Program-made: the position numbers and the translations under genes
The notes under the pieces: generated by a model
The model's database searches: none
The model's input: the letters and a program-made list of their open reading frames with translations, nothing else
Told to the model about the DNA's origin: nothing
Shown: one piece after another, positions 28,441-37,350 of the stretch
Numbering within the stretch: position 1 is the stretch's first letter
Layout: the number at the start of each line of letters is the position of its first letter
Origin: Pseudomaricurvus sp. HS19
GTDB taxonomy: Bacteria; Pseudomonadota; Gammaproteobacteria; Pseudomonadales; Cellvibrionaceae
Reading direction: 5' to 3'
Assembly (NCBI RefSeq): GCF_009857815.1
Contig: NZ_WVVW01000002.1
Span: 1-64,000 of the forward strand
DNA: 64,000 nucleotides

Positions 28441-29004
28441 ATGACAGATCCAGTTGATCCGGTTGACTACGGCCCATTGACGGCACTGATTGGCGTATGG
28501 GAAGGCGACAGCGGCATGGATATCGCCCCCGAACCCGATGGCACGGAAGAGAACCCCTACTACGAGACCATCACTTTTGAAGCCGGTGGTGACCTGCAGA
28601 ATGCCGAGCGACAGACCCTCGCCATTGTGCCTTACACCCAGATCGTCAAACGCAAATCCAACGACGAAGTCTTCCACCACCAGTTTGGTTACTGGCTCTA
28701 CGATGCCGCCGACGGCACCATCATGCAGACCATTACCATCCCCCGCGGCGTCTGCCTGCTGGCTGGCGGCAAGGCCACCGTCACTGGCGACACAACCGTT
28801 TTTGAAGTAAAAGCCACGGCCGGAGAAACCACCTGGGGCATCCTGCAATCGCCCTTCATGGAGAACAACGCCAAAACCACCGGCTTCACCCACCGCATTG
28901 AGGTGAAGGGTGACGAAATGAGTTATGCGGAATCCACCATGCTCGATATCTACGGCAAGACCTTCGACCACGGTGACAGCAACAAGCTGAAACGGGTTAA
29001 GTAA
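28441..29004 (+). CDS. Nitrobindin-like heme-binding beta-barrel (FABP-like) protein
   Basis: A 187-residue soluble protein. The start pattern LTALIGVWEGDSGMDIAPEPDG resembles the G-x-W-x-G signature of nitrobindin/THAP4-type barrels. Beta strands such as YETITFEAGGDLQN, HHQFGYWLYDAADGTIMQ, QTITIPRG and TGFTHRIEVKGDEMSYAEST follow. Such barrels bind heme or fatty ligands; the ligand here is unknown. The N-terminal WEGDSG varies from the nitrobindin WxGxGxG loop, so heme binding is less certain. It stands alone between accC and a strong terminator. Confidence 0.75.
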   Translation: MTDPVDPVDYGPLTALIGVWEGDSGMDIAPEPDGTEENPYYETITFEAGGDLQNAERQTLAIVPYTQIVKRKSNDEVFHHQFGYWLYDAADGTIMQTITIPRGVCLLAGGKATVTGDTTVFEVKATAGETTWGILQSPFMENNAKTTGFTHRIEVKGDEMSYAESTMLDIYGKTFDHGDSNKLKRVK

Positions 29005-29027
29005 GTAATTCGCTGCAATCCGAATCA

Positions 29028-29060
29028 CAAAACCGGCGCCTGATGGCGCCGGTTTTGTTT
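29028..29060 (+). terminator. Strong terminator after the nitrobindin-like gene
   Basis: Stem CAAAACCGGCGCC/GGCGCCGGTTTTG with loop TGAT, followed by TTT. Confidence 0.9.
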
Positions 29061-29077
29061 GAGGACGCGTTGCTACG

Positions 29078-29142
29078 GGGGACAGGACGCTATCGCTACA
29101 GGATTCAGGACGCTTCGCTACAGGACGCTGGCGCTACAGGGG
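29078..29142 (+). repeat. Short tandem repeats, unit AGGACGCTTCGCTAC
   Basis: About three imperfect copies of the unit, with variants GACGCTATCGCTAC and GACGCTGGCGCTAC. They are the inverse complement of the array at 29344-29443, so the two arrays flank the central hairpin in opposite orientation. Confidence 0.8.
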
Positions 29143-29155
29143 GATCTATTCTTTT

Positions 29156-29186
29156 GCAGGAGGCGCACTCCTGTGCGCGATCATTT
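29156..29186 (+). repeat. Diverged REP-like palindrome
   Basis: GCAGGAG followed by a GCGCA...TGCGC stem and GCGATCATTT. It shares the AGGAG...GCGATC frame with the larger repeats at 29232-29308 and 53681-53764. Confidence 0.55.
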
Positions 29187-29231
29187 AAATCTCACCAGGT
29201 ACCGGGGTGGGTAAATATATTGGAGCACGCA

Positions 29232-29308
29232 AAAAGATCGCCCGGAGGACCGGGCTCCTACGCCAGCGCAGAGCACCTGTAGGAGCCCGGTCCTCCGGGC
29301 GATCTTTT
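29232..29308. repeat. REPIN-like inverted repeat, 30-bp perfect arms
   Basis: Arms 29232-29261 and 29279-29308 are exact inverse complements around a 17-nt loop. Each arm begins AAAAGATCGCCCGG and contains its own small palindrome GCCCGG-AGGA-CCGGGC. The same word family recurs at 53681-53764. It lies in the 444-bp gene-free gap between convergent genes. Confidence 0.9.
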
Positions 29309-29343
29309 ACGGTATCGACACAAAGCGACGCGGTTCAATCACC

Positions 29344-29443
29344 TGTAACCTGTAGCGAAGCGTCCTGAATCCTGTAGCGAAGCGTCCTGTAGCGAAGCGT
29401 CCTGAATCCTGTAGCGAAGCGTCCTGTAGCCAAGCGTCCTGAA
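29344..29443 (+). repeat. Tandem array, unit GTAGCGAAGCGTCCT
   Basis: Five copies (the last with one change, GTAGCCAAGCGTCCT), alternately separated by GAATC or joined directly, next to the end of the sortase-system kinase gene. There is no cas gene nearby and the spacers are only a few bases, so it is not a CRISPR. Confidence 0.85.
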
Positions 29444-29448
29444 ACCTG

Positions 29449-31554
29449 TCACCCAGGCTCACTGACTCCCCTGGCAAATTGGATATTAAATTCCACGCCC
29501 GAGCGATTATCGCGGTTACGGGCCTCAACCGCGGCGCCGTGAAACTCCGCAATCAGGCGCACGATGTGCAATCCCAGTCCGAGATGCAGCCGCCCATCCT
29601 TGTCACTGCTTTCCCTTACTGAGACCAGTGATTCAAACAGCTGCCCCTGCATGGTATCCGGCAGCAGCGGGCCATCGTTGCTCACCTGCAACAGCACACC
29701 ACCACTGTCACCTTGCAGGCTCAGCTGAATGACCCGGCCCGGCGGGCAGTAGTCGATCGCGTTATCCACCAGCTTGTCGAGCATCTGTACCAGCAACTCC
29801 GGTGCCGCCTCAATCTGCACCTCCTCCAGTGAGGGATCGATCAGCAACTGCAGTGTCTGGCCCTGTAATAACGCGTCATAGACTCCCGCCATGTTGCGCA
29901 GCAAGGGTGCCAGCGGCAGCGTTTCCGTCTCCGCCTGACGAATCGCCTCCTCCACCCGGCTGGCAGAACTCATGGCGGTGAGGATCGCCGAGAGCCGCTC
30001 GCTGCCTTCCAGTGCACGGCGCGCGTAGACCTCACCCTGTTCACTCTGGGGCTCGTGACCCAGGTTATCCAGCGAGGTGCGAATCACCGCCAGCGGTGTA
30101 CGCAACTCGTGGGAAAGCTTGCTCGCCAGGGTGCGCAGGTATTCGTTGTACTGCTGCAGGCGCAGCAACATCTGATGGTAGTGACGGGAGAGCTCACCAA
30201 TCTCGTCGCCACGGCGGGAGGGAGAAAAATCACCGCGGATTTTTCCGCCCTCATCCACCGAATGAGTCACCTGCCGGCTGAGCCGGCCAATACGCCAGGA
30301 GAGCAGTGAGGCATAAAACAGCAACGCCACGGCCGCCACCAGTGTGGCACCCAGCGCGTACACCAGCAGGCTCAGGGCGGCACTGTCGGTCACCGCCAGC
30401 AGGCGATCACTGCCCTGCGCCACACTGACGGCGCCAACGATATTGCCATCCTGATCACGCACCGCCTCCGCCACTCGTCCCAGCCGTCGCTGTCCCTGCA
30501 GGTACCATTGCGCACCCTCACCCTGCTGCAGAGCCCCCACGGTTTCTGCAGAACGCAGGAACCCCGGCTGCCCATCCTCCGGCAGAGGCAGCAGGGCCGA
30601 ACTGTGCAGCAAGGTGTTGTAGAGATAACGTTTCCAGGCCGGCATTGCCGCCACATCCGCCGGCGCAGAAAGCGCGCCCGCCACTGCCACCTGCGCCTGG
30701 TTCGGTGCCAGCAACTGCAGCTGCAAGCCATCACGGGCGAAGACCGCAATGGCCCGCTGCAGTGTGTTGCTTGGCGTCAACCACCAGGGCGGTCTGTCGC
30801 CGGGAGCAATATTGCCCAGCCACTCGGACGCTGCCGGCCTTGGCGCCAGGCCATTGGGTTGGCGGCGGCTGTCGTGATGGGTATCGCGGTTAATCCAGGC
30901 CAGTCCCAGCCGTTCACCCGGCAAACTGCGGGGCAGACGCACCTCCAGCTGAAAACCGTCGGAGCGCTCCTGCCACTGGGCGCGGATACGGGGCTCGCTG
31001 CGCACCCGGCCGCGGCTGTCACGATAGACCGCGGTTAACGAACCGGGGGCACTGGCGCGCAGGACATAGTCGCGCTGGCGCCCATCGGGCAGCTCACTGC
31101 GCAGCAGCAGGTAGTCGCCACTGGCCAGCTCATCCAGCGCCGGGTTGTGATAGACAATGTGCTGATCATCCGCACGGGCGAACAACCACAGGTCGCTGCC
31201 GCGGGTACCCAGCCACAAAGTAAGACTGGCGCTCGACTGCAGCGAATCGTAGCGGCGGAACGGCTGTTGCCAGTAGCGCCACTCATCGTCATAGCCGTCC
31301 AGCAGTGGATCGATTCGCAGCGGCGAGGCGTAGAGCGCACCACCCGCATCCGCCTGCCACTGCGGCTGCCGTAACTCGTCCAGCAGCGCCGGCTCACTGG
31401 CAATGCGACTGGCGACCGCCTTGGCGGTAGCCGCCTGGGATTGCTGCTGGCCGAAACGCAGCGCGGCGTCCATCTCCACGATGTACTGGTAACCGGCCCA
31501 GGGCAGCGCCAGGGTGAGCAGGCTCACCAGCAGCAATTGGGTTTTCAGTTTCAT
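29449..31554 (-). CDS. pdsS: Dedicated sortase system sensor histidine kinase
   Basis: A 701-residue membrane kinase of the type found beside marine proteobacterial sortases. TM1 is at about 5-25 and a large periplasmic sensor at about 30-385 (LLDGYDDEWRYWQQPFRRYD, a carbohydrate-binding-like region). TM2 is at about 390-415, followed by HAMP, then HisKA with SKLSHELRTPLAVIRTSLDN (phospho-His in HELRTP). The HATPase has DNAIDYCPPG (N box) and LGLGLHIVRLIAEFHGA (G box). The start overlaps the stop of the response regulator by 4 nt. Signal unknown; envelope stress or glycan sensing is speculative. Confidence 0.88.
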   Translation of the reverse strand: MKLKTQLLLVSLLTLALPWAGYQYIVEMDAALRFGQQQSQAATAKAVASRIASEPALLDELRQPQWQADAGGALYASPLRIDPLLDGYDDEWRYWQQPFRRYDSLQSSASLTLWLGTRGSDLWLFARADDQHIVYHNPALDELASGDYLLLRSELPDGRQRDYVLRASAPGSLTAVYRDSRGRVRSEPRIRAQWQERSDGFQLEVRLPRSLPGERLGLAWINRDTHHDSRRQPNGLAPRPAASEWLGNIAPGDRPPWWLTPSNTLQRAIAVFARDGLQLQLLAPNQAQVAVAGALSAPADVAAMPAWKRYLYNTLLHSSALLPLPEDGQPGFLRSAETVGALQQGEGAQWYLQGQRRLGRVAEAVRDQDGNIVGAVSVAQGSDRLLAVTDSAALSLLVYALGATLVAAVALLFYASLLSWRIGRLSRQVTHSVDEGGKIRGDFSPSRRGDEIGELSRHYHQMLLRLQQYNEYLRTLASKLSHELRTPLAVIRTSLDNLGHEPQSEQGEVYARRALEGSERLSAILTAMSSASRVEEAIRQAETETLPLAPLLRNMAGVYDALLQGQTLQLLIDPSLEEVQIEAAPELLVQMLDKLVDNAIDYCPPGRVIQLSLQGDSGGVLLQVSNDGPLLPDTMQGQLFESLVSVRESSDKDGRLHLGLGLHIVRLIAEFHGAAVEARNRDNRSGVEFNIQFARGVSEPG

Positions 31555-32243
31555 CGCCAGCGGTAACCCATGCCGTAGACGGTTTCGATCGCGTCGAAAC
31601 TGCTGTCCATGCGGGCAAACTTTTTGCGGATGCGTTTGATGTGTGAAGTGATGGTGTTGTCATCGAGCACGACGTTCGCCGCATCCATCAGTTGCTGGCG
31701 GTTTTTGACGTGGCCGGGGTGTCGCGCCAGGGCGTGCACCATCCACAGCTCGGTCACCGTCAGGTCGATACGCTGGCTATTCCATAGTGCACACATGCGA
31801 TCCATATTGAGCGTCAGCGGACCCCGCTGCAGCTCCTCTTCCGGCTGTGCCCCGCCCCGCTGGCGCAGGGTATCGACCCGGCGCAGCAGCGCCACGATGC
31901 GCGCCAGCATGTGGGGCTGGCTGATATCCTTGCTGAGGTAATCATCGGCTCCCAGGCGCAAGCCGGAGACCACATCGAAGTCGCTGTCGCGCGCGGTAAG
32001 GAAAATGATCGGCAGCTCCGGCGCCAGCGAACGCAATTCACGGCAGAGTTCGAAGCCGCCCTCCACATCATCCCCCAGACCGACATCGATGATGGCCAGG
32101 TCCGGCAGGCTGTGACGGAACACCTCCATGGCCGCAAAGCGGGTCTGATACAGCGTCACCGCGTAGCCCTGGCGGGTCAACGCGTCGCGGTAGTTTTCGG
32201 CAATGGCAATTTCGTCTTCCACGATGGCGATCTGACGGGCCAT
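31551..32243 (-). CDS. pdsR: Dedicated sortase system response regulator (OmpR family)
   Basis: A 230-residue regulator. The receiver domain has acidic residues in VEDEIAIAEN, phospho-acceptor Asp in LAIIDVGLGDD (about residue 53), and FLTARDSDFD and YLSKDI with the conserved Lys. A C-terminal winged helix (TLNMDRMCALWNSQRIDLT, DAANVVLDDNTITSHIKRIR) places it in the OmpR/PhoB class. It is divergent from the sortase target gene, and CACAATTGA direct repeats lie in the shared 166-bp region. It overlaps the kinase gene by 4 nt. Confidence 0.92.
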   Translation of the reverse strand: MARQIAIVEDEIAIAENYRDALTRQGYAVTLYQTRFAAMEVFRHSLPDLAIIDVGLGDDVEGGFELCRELRSLAPELPIIFLTARDSDFDVVSGLRLGADDYLSKDISQPHMLARIVALLRRVDTLRQRGGAQPEEELQRGPLTLNMDRMCALWNSQRIDLTVTELWMVHALARHPGHVKNRQQLMDAANVVLDDNTITSHIKRIRKKFARMDSSFDAIETVYGMGYRWR

Positions 32244-32275
32244 AAATCTCGGATCCTTCTAACGATTGTGGCGCC

Positions 32276-32281
32276 ATTGTA
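32276..32281 (-). promoter_or_regulatory. Candidate -10 of the pdsR-pdsS promoter
   Basis: Minus-strand TACAAT without a good -35, as expected for an activator-dependent promoter. The CACAATTGA repeats lie 30-50 bp upstream of it. Confidence 0.4.
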
Positions 32282-32311
32282 ACCAAATCCGGCGGACCTG
32301 CAGCCCGCTGC

Positions 32312-32330
32312 CACAATTGATCACAATTGA
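32312..32330. promoter_or_regulatory. Tandem CACAATTGA direct repeat, candidate PdsR operator
   Basis: Two identical 9-bp copies (32312-32320 and 32322-32330) with a 10-bp period, one DNA turn, in the only intergenic space between pdsR and the sortase target. OmpR-family dimers bind such direct repeats. A related inverted word, CGATTGTGG, lies at 32263-32271. Confidence 0.6.
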
Positions 32331-32409
32331 CCCGACCATGGCCATGATTGTTCCGCTCCTGCGCCCGATTGCCCCGCTCTAATACCTCCATCGACAAGGA
32401 GGAACGTTC

Positions 32410-34623
32410 ATGAGCTTTCACAACCCACGCATACCCAGGCGCCGCCTGCTGACCCCGGGGCCTTATCCGCGTAAAGCGCTGTGGCACCGACCCAACCGCT
32501 GGCGTCGCCGACTTTGGCAGGTTACCGGCCTGTCGCTGTTGCTGGCCGTCGCGCTTATCTGGCTGGCGGAACGGGCCCGCGCCAGTGAAAACGAGGGCGG
32601 CAGTGGCGAGCTGCTACTGCAGCAGGCCGACGGCCAGCGACTGCCGGCATTGCTGCTCAACAGCGACGCGGAGATCACCGTCAACGGCATGGTCATCCAT
32701 ACCCGATTCCGGCAGAGCTTCAGCAACCCTTCCCGCGACGCCTGGGTGGAAGGTATCTACCGCTTTCCACTGCCGGACACCGCCGCCATTGGCCGCATGA
32801 CCATGCAGGTGGGTGAGCGCCTTATCGAAGGCGAGATCCGTGAAAAGCAGGCCGCCCGGCAGGAGTACCAGCAGGCCAAAGCCAGCGGCAAAACCGCCAG
32901 CCTGACCGAACAGCAGCGCCCCAACCTGTTCACCCAGAAAGTCGCCAACATCGGCCCCGGGGAAACCGTCACGGTAACTCTGGAGTACACCGACACGGTG
33001 CACTACGACCAGGGGCTGTTCAGCACCCGCCTGCCCACCACCATCACGCCGCGTTATATCCCCGGGCTTGCCTCCGGCGCCCTGCAATCCATTGGCCCTG
33101 ATGACGAAACACAGCCATCGGCAACTCACAGCAGCCTGCAGATGGATGGCAGCTGGGGTTGGGCCATGCCCACCAGTGCGGTGCCCGACGCCCACGAGAT
33201 CACGCCCCCGCAAACCCTGAAGGCGGCGGGGTCACACGAGATCCGCATCGCTATCGAGCTCAATGCCGGTTTACCACTGCAATCCATCACCAGCCCTTAC
33301 CACGACCTGGTGATCGAGAAGCATGGTCCCCAACACAGCATCACCACCCGTTCAGAGAGCATCCCCATGGACCGGGATTTTGTGTTGCAGTGGCGACCGG
33401 TGGCGGGTCGCGCGCCGCAGGCTGCCACCTTTACCGAGTCCCGTTTGGAGGCTGACAACCAAATGGCCAACTACGCCCTGCTGATGCTGTTACCACCGGC
33501 TGCCAAACAGAGCAGCCGCCTGACACGGGAGACAGTATTTATTATCGATACCTCCGGCTCCATGGGTGGCACCTCCATTGAGCAGGCCCGCGCCAGCCTG
33601 TTGCTGGCCCTGGATCGCCTGCTGCCACAGGATCGTTTTAACGTGATTGAGTTTAACTCCCACTATCGCCAGCTGTTCAGCAACAGCCAACTGGCGAATC
33701 CGGAACTGCTGCAAAAGGCGAAACACTTTGTGAGTTCACTGGAGGCCGGCGGCGGCACCGAGATGCTGCCGGCACTGCAGTCGGCGCTGCGCCACCACGA
33801 CACCGGCGAACAGCTGCGACAGGTGATCTTTATCACCGACGGCAGTGTCGGCAACGAGGAGCAGCTGTTCGAACTCATTGACCGGCAGCTGGGCAACACC
33901 CGCCTGTTCACCGTCGGCATAGGCTCTGCCCCCAACAGCCACTTTATGCGCAAGGCCGCCCACTTTGGCCGCGGCAGCTTCACCCACATTGGTGACAGCA
34001 GTGAAGTCGGCGCAAAAATGGGTGAGCTGTTCAGCAAGCTGGAGAGCCCGGTGCTGCGTAACCTGAGCATCCACTGGCCCGCCGGAGTGGAAGCGCAAAC
34101 CCTGCCGGGACGACTGCCGGACCTCTACCTGGGCGAGCCGTTGCTGATCAAAACCCGCCTGCCCGGATCACTGCCGGCAAACGGGATGGACGTGCAGCTG
34201 CAAGGGGAACTGGGGCACAGCCGCTGGCAACAGACCATCAGGCTTAAGCCGGGCGCCGACAACCAGGGCAAGGGCATCGCCCGCCTCTGGGCACGGCAAC
34301 GTATCAGCGACCTGCTGGACGACAAGGCGCGCGGGGCCGACGCCGGTGAGACCCGCGAGCAGGTGCTGGAACTGGCCCTGCAACATCAACTGCTGTCGCC
34401 CTACACCAGTTTTATTGCGGTGGACAAAACCCCGCGCCGGCCTGTGACTGACGCATTGAAAGGCAAAGCCGTTGGCAATCTGGTACCCCAGGGACAACAG
34501 GCCTTGGCACTGCCAAAAACCGCCACCAACGCCAGCCTTAACCTGCTGCTGGGCCTGCTCACCTTTGCACTGCTGCTGTCCCTGCACCTGTGTGGAGGCC
34601 GTCATGGCCGCCGCCACGACTAG
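32410..34623 (+). CDS. Marine proteobacterial sortase target protein (VIT and vWA domains)
   Basis: A 737-residue surface or periplasmic protein. An unusually long basic leader precedes a hydrophobic signal/anchor at about 36-58. The VIT domain is at about 65-195 (MVIHTRFRQSFSNPSRDAWV, GEIREKQAARQEYQQAK). The vWA domain has an intact MIDAS DTSGS at 380-384. A C-terminal sorting signal, LPKTA at 701-705, is followed by a hydrophobic helix and a basic tail (GGRHGRRHD). This architecture is the known dedicated substrate of the adjacent sortase. Its last 20 bp overlap the sortase gene. SD AAGGAGGAA 6 nt before ATG. Confidence 0.93.
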   Translation: MSFHNPRIPRRRLLTPGPYPRKALWHRPNRWRRRLWQVTGLSLLLAVALIWLAERARASENEGGSGELLLQQADGQRLPALLLNSDAEITVNGMVIHTRFRQSFSNPSRDAWVEGIYRFPLPDTAAIGRMTMQVGERLIEGEIREKQAARQEYQQAKASGKTASLTEQQRPNLFTQKVANIGPGETVTVTLEYTDTVHYDQGLFSTRLPTTITPRYIPGLASGALQSIGPDDETQPSATHSSLQMDGSWGWAMPTSAVPDAHEITPPQTLKAAGSHEIRIAIELNAGLPLQSITSPYHDLVIEKHGPQHSITTRSESIPMDRDFVLQWRPVAGRAPQAATFTESRLEADNQMANYALLMLLPPAAKQSSRLTRETVFIIDTSGSMGGTSIEQARASLLLALDRLLPQDRFNVIEFNSHYRQLFSNSQLANPELLQKAKHFVSSLEAGGGTEMLPALQSALRHHDTGEQLRQVIFITDGSVGNEEQLFELIDRQLGNTRLFTVGIGSAPNSHFMRKAAHFGRGSFTHIGDSSEVGAKMGELFSKLESPVLRNLSIHWPAGVEAQTLPGRLPDLYLGEPLLIKTRLPGSLPANGMDVQLQGELGHSRWQQTIRLKPGADNQGKGIARLWARQRISDLLDDKARGADAGETREQVLELALQHQLLSPYTSFIAVDKTPRRPVTDALKGKAVGNLVPQGQQALALPKTATNASLNLLLGLLTFALLLSLHLCGGRHGRRHD

Positions 34624-35209
34624 CAGCTGGCAAAGGTTGCGCCCCTGGTTCAGCGCCACCCTGCTGCTGCTGACCCTGTGGCACTGGGGTCAGGCCGGCT
34701 GGATTCACGCCAAGGCCTGGCTGGCACAGCAACTGATTGCCGGCGCCTGGGCCGATACCCTGCAACAACCGGAAGAGGTTCAGAAGCCCTGGCCCTGGGC
34801 CGACACCTGGCCGGTAGCACGGTTGCAATTGGGGCACGAAGATCTCTACGTGTTGCACGGGGCGCAGGGTAATGCCCTGGCCTTCGGGCCCGGCTATGCC
34901 ACTGCCTCGCAGCCTCCCGGACAGGGCACCACCCTGATCGGCGGCCACCGCGACACCCACTTCCGGGTGCTGCAGCAGCTGCAACCCGGCGACCAACTGC
35001 GCCTGCAAACCAGCAGCGGCGATTGGCTCCACTATCAGGTTGACCATGGTGCGGTTATCGATAGCCGTCAGGGATTAATCGTGGATCCCGCCCGGCAGCA
35101 GCTGCTGCTTGTCACCTGCTACCCGTTTGACGGTGTGCAATCCGGCCCTTTGCGCTACGTGCTCTATGCCAGCCCGCAACCACTCCCGGGAGAACGCTTG
35201 CAGCTGTAA
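34604..35209 (+). CDS. Class GN (Gram-negative) sortase
   Basis: A 201-residue membrane-anchored cysteine transpeptidase that should cleave the LPKTA signal of the adjacent VIT/vWA protein. A TM helix lies at about 13-30. The beta-barrel has catalytic His115 (GGHRDTHF), Cys172 (LLVTCYPF) and Arg184 (GPLRYVLYA), all present. ATG 34604 is chosen for its GGAGG 5 nt upstream and position inside the 3' end of the target gene; the longer frame from 34472 reads antisense-like in the target. One sortase and one substrate suggest a dedicated pair. Confidence 0.93.
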   Translation: MAAATTSSWQRLRPWFSATLLLLTLWHWGQAGWIHAKAWLAQQLIAGAWADTLQQPEEVQKPWPWADTWPVARLQLGHEDLYVLHGAQGNALAFGPGYATASQPPGQGTTLIGGHRDTHFRVLQQLQPGDQLRLQTSSGDWLHYQVDHGAVIDSRQGLIVDPARQQLLLVTCYPFDGVQSGPLRYVLYASPQPLPGERLQL

Positions 35210-35422
35210 ACCGGAGCGCGAATGACCCGGCAGGTGAAGGCAACGGCGGGCAAACTGCAGCATGGCGAATTTGGACACCTGTTTGGCCAATTAGGCAGCC
35301 CCCTGCCAACCGCCGCGCTTGCGGGGGCGGGTGAGAGTTTTAAGATGAAACAGTAGCTTTGCCCCCATACCGTTGCCCCCAAATCTCTGCTCTCACGCCC
35401 GTGCGCTCAAGGAGGAACCGAG

Positions 35423-37327
35423 ATGAGCCAATATCGCCCCGCCGATTACCGCAACACAGGGCCGGAGTCTCTGCCAGCCGTAGAGTCCATCCCCCTGTCC
35501 GAGCGGGGCCTGCCACCCAGCACCTACCAACTGTTCTGCGACCTTGCAGAACGTTACGAGGACCGGGTAGCGCTACGCTTCCTGATGCAGGGGACGCCGG
35601 ACGAAACACCCACCGACTACAGCTACCGCGAGCTCTGCCAGCGTATCACCCAGACCGCCAATGCCCTGCACCACCTGGGTGTGGGCGCCACCGATACCAT
35701 CGGCATCCTGCTGCCCAACCTGCCGCAAACCGAATTTGCCCTCTGGGGTGGCGAAGCCGCCGGCATCATCAACCCCATCAATCCGCTGCTGGAAGTGGAG
35801 CACATTGCCGCTATCCTCAACGACACCGCCTGCCCGGTACTGATCACCCTGGCGCCTTTCCCCGGCACCGAACTGTGGCAGAAGGCGCTGGAGCTGAAGA
35901 CGCAGGTGCCCTCTCTGCACACCATTATCACCGTCGACCCGGCCGCTTTCCTGCCCGCCGGCATGCGCGATGCCATAGACCAACAGCGGGGCAGCTATCT
36001 CGGCGACGGGGTGCTCGACTTCGACACCTTCATCAGCCAATACAACGACGCAGGGCTGGACAGCGGCCGCCAAATTACCCAAACCGACATCGCCTCCTAT
36101 TTCCACACCGGCGGCACCACCGGCACCCCCAAGCTGGCCCCCCATAATCACCTTAACGAACTCGCCTGCGCCTTTCAGATCAGCACCGCCTGTAACATGG
36201 AAGAGGGTTACGTGATTCTCATCGGCCTGCCGCTGTTTCACGTTAACGCCGTCTTTACCGGCCTGTCGGCGTGGATGTGCGGCGGCGAGGTGCTGCTGGC
36301 AACGCCGCAGGGTTACCGCAGCCCGGAAGTAATGAAAAACTTCTGGCCACTGGTGGAGAAATACCAGGTCACCCTGTTCAGCGCCGTGCCCACCATTCTC
36401 TCCGGCCTGCTGAATTTCCCCACCGCTGGCTTTGACCTCTCCTCACTGAAGTTCGCCGTCTGCGGTGCCGCCCCCCTGGCCACCGAGCTGGCGCGGCAGT
36501 TTGAGAAGCAGACCGGGCTGGTGCTGGTGGAAGGCTACGGGCAGACCGAAGGCACCTGCGTCAGCACACTCAACCCGCGCTTTGGCGATCGCTTTATTGG
36601 CTCTGTCGGGGCGCCGGTACCCTATTTGAAAATCCGCATTGTAGAGGTGGATGAAAAAACCGGAGCACTGCTGCGCGACTGCGATACCAACGAAGCCGGC
36701 ATCATTGCCATCAGCGGCCCCAACGTTTTTAACGGCTACAAACACCCGGAACAGAACGAGGGCCAGTGGATCGAACCCGGATGGTTCAATACCGGCGACC
36801 TGGGACGACTCGATGAGCGCGGCTATTTATGGCTCACCGGTCGCAGCAAGGACCTGATTATTCGCGGCGGCCACAATATTGACCCGCAGATGATTGAGGA
36901 GGCGCTGTTCCAGCATGACGCCGTGGCGGCAGCCGCCGCTGTCGGCAAACCCGATCCCCGTGTCGGCGAACTGCCAGCCGCCTACGTACAGCTGAAGCCC
37001 GGCGCCGACGTCAGCGAAACAGAACTGCTGGCGTTCTGCGAAGAGCACATCCCCGAGCGCGCCGCCGTTCCCAAACGCATACTGTTTATCGACGCCATGC
37101 CGCTGACGGCGGTGGGCAAGATTTTCAAACCGGATTTGCGCAATCACATCACCGAGCTCACCGTGAGCGAAGTGCTGGCAGAGCTGGGTGTGAAAAGTTA
37201 TGGGCTCAACGTGCGTATCGACAAGCAGCACGGCCAGGCGGTCACTGTGACCCTGACCGACAGCAGCCAGGCGCATGCGGTAAAAGAGGCGCTGGGGCAG
37301 TACGCGTTTAAATCGGAAGTGGCCTAG
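35423..37327 (+). CDS. AMP-dependent acyl-CoA synthetase
   Basis: A 634-residue ANL-superfamily ligase that adenylates a carboxylic acid and transfers it to CoA. Visible signatures are the P-loop YFHTGGTTGTPKLAPH (about 226-241), GYGQTEGTC, NTGDLGRLDERGYLWLTGRSKD and the C-terminal catalytic lysine in TAVGKIFKP (about residue 567). The substrate cannot be read from sequence; medium or long-chain acids are common for this type. A C-terminal extension of about 60 residues follows the usual end. SD AAGGAGGA precedes ATG. It is convergent with the MBL gene across a terminator. Confidence 0.9.
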   Translation: MSQYRPADYRNTGPESLPAVESIPLSERGLPPSTYQLFCDLAERYEDRVALRFLMQGTPDETPTDYSYRELCQRITQTANALHHLGVGATDTIGILLPNLPQTEFALWGGEAAGIINPINPLLEVEHIAAILNDTACPVLITLAPFPGTELWQKALELKTQVPSLHTIITVDPAAFLPAGMRDAIDQQRGSYLGDGVLDFDTFISQYNDAGLDSGRQITQTDIASYFHTGGTTGTPKLAPHNHLNELACAFQISTACNMEEGYVILIGLPLFHVNAVFTGLSAWMCGGEVLLATPQGYRSPEVMKNFWPLVEKYQVTLFSAVPTILSGLLNFPTAGFDLSSLKFAVCGAAPLATELARQFEKQTGLVLVEGYGQTEGTCVSTLNPRFGDRFIGSVGAPVPYLKIRIVEVDEKTGALLRDCDTNEAGIIAISGPNVFNGYKHPEQNEGQWIEPGWFNTGDLGRLDERGYLWLTGRSKDLIIRGGHNIDPQMIEEALFQHDAVAAAAAVGKPDPRVGELPAAYVQLKPGADVSETELLAFCEEHIPERAAVPKRILFIDAMPLTAVGKIFKPDLRNHITELTVSEVLAELGVKSYGLNVRIDKQHGQAVTVTLTDSSQAHAVKEALGQYAFKSEVA

Positions 37328-37350
37328 CGATCTTCGATACTGCTCGCTGT

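Noticed and set aside
29344-29443. Repeated 15-bp unit resembling a CRISPR array
   Set aside because: Spacers are 0-6 bp and not unique, and there are no cas genes; it is a tandem repeat.
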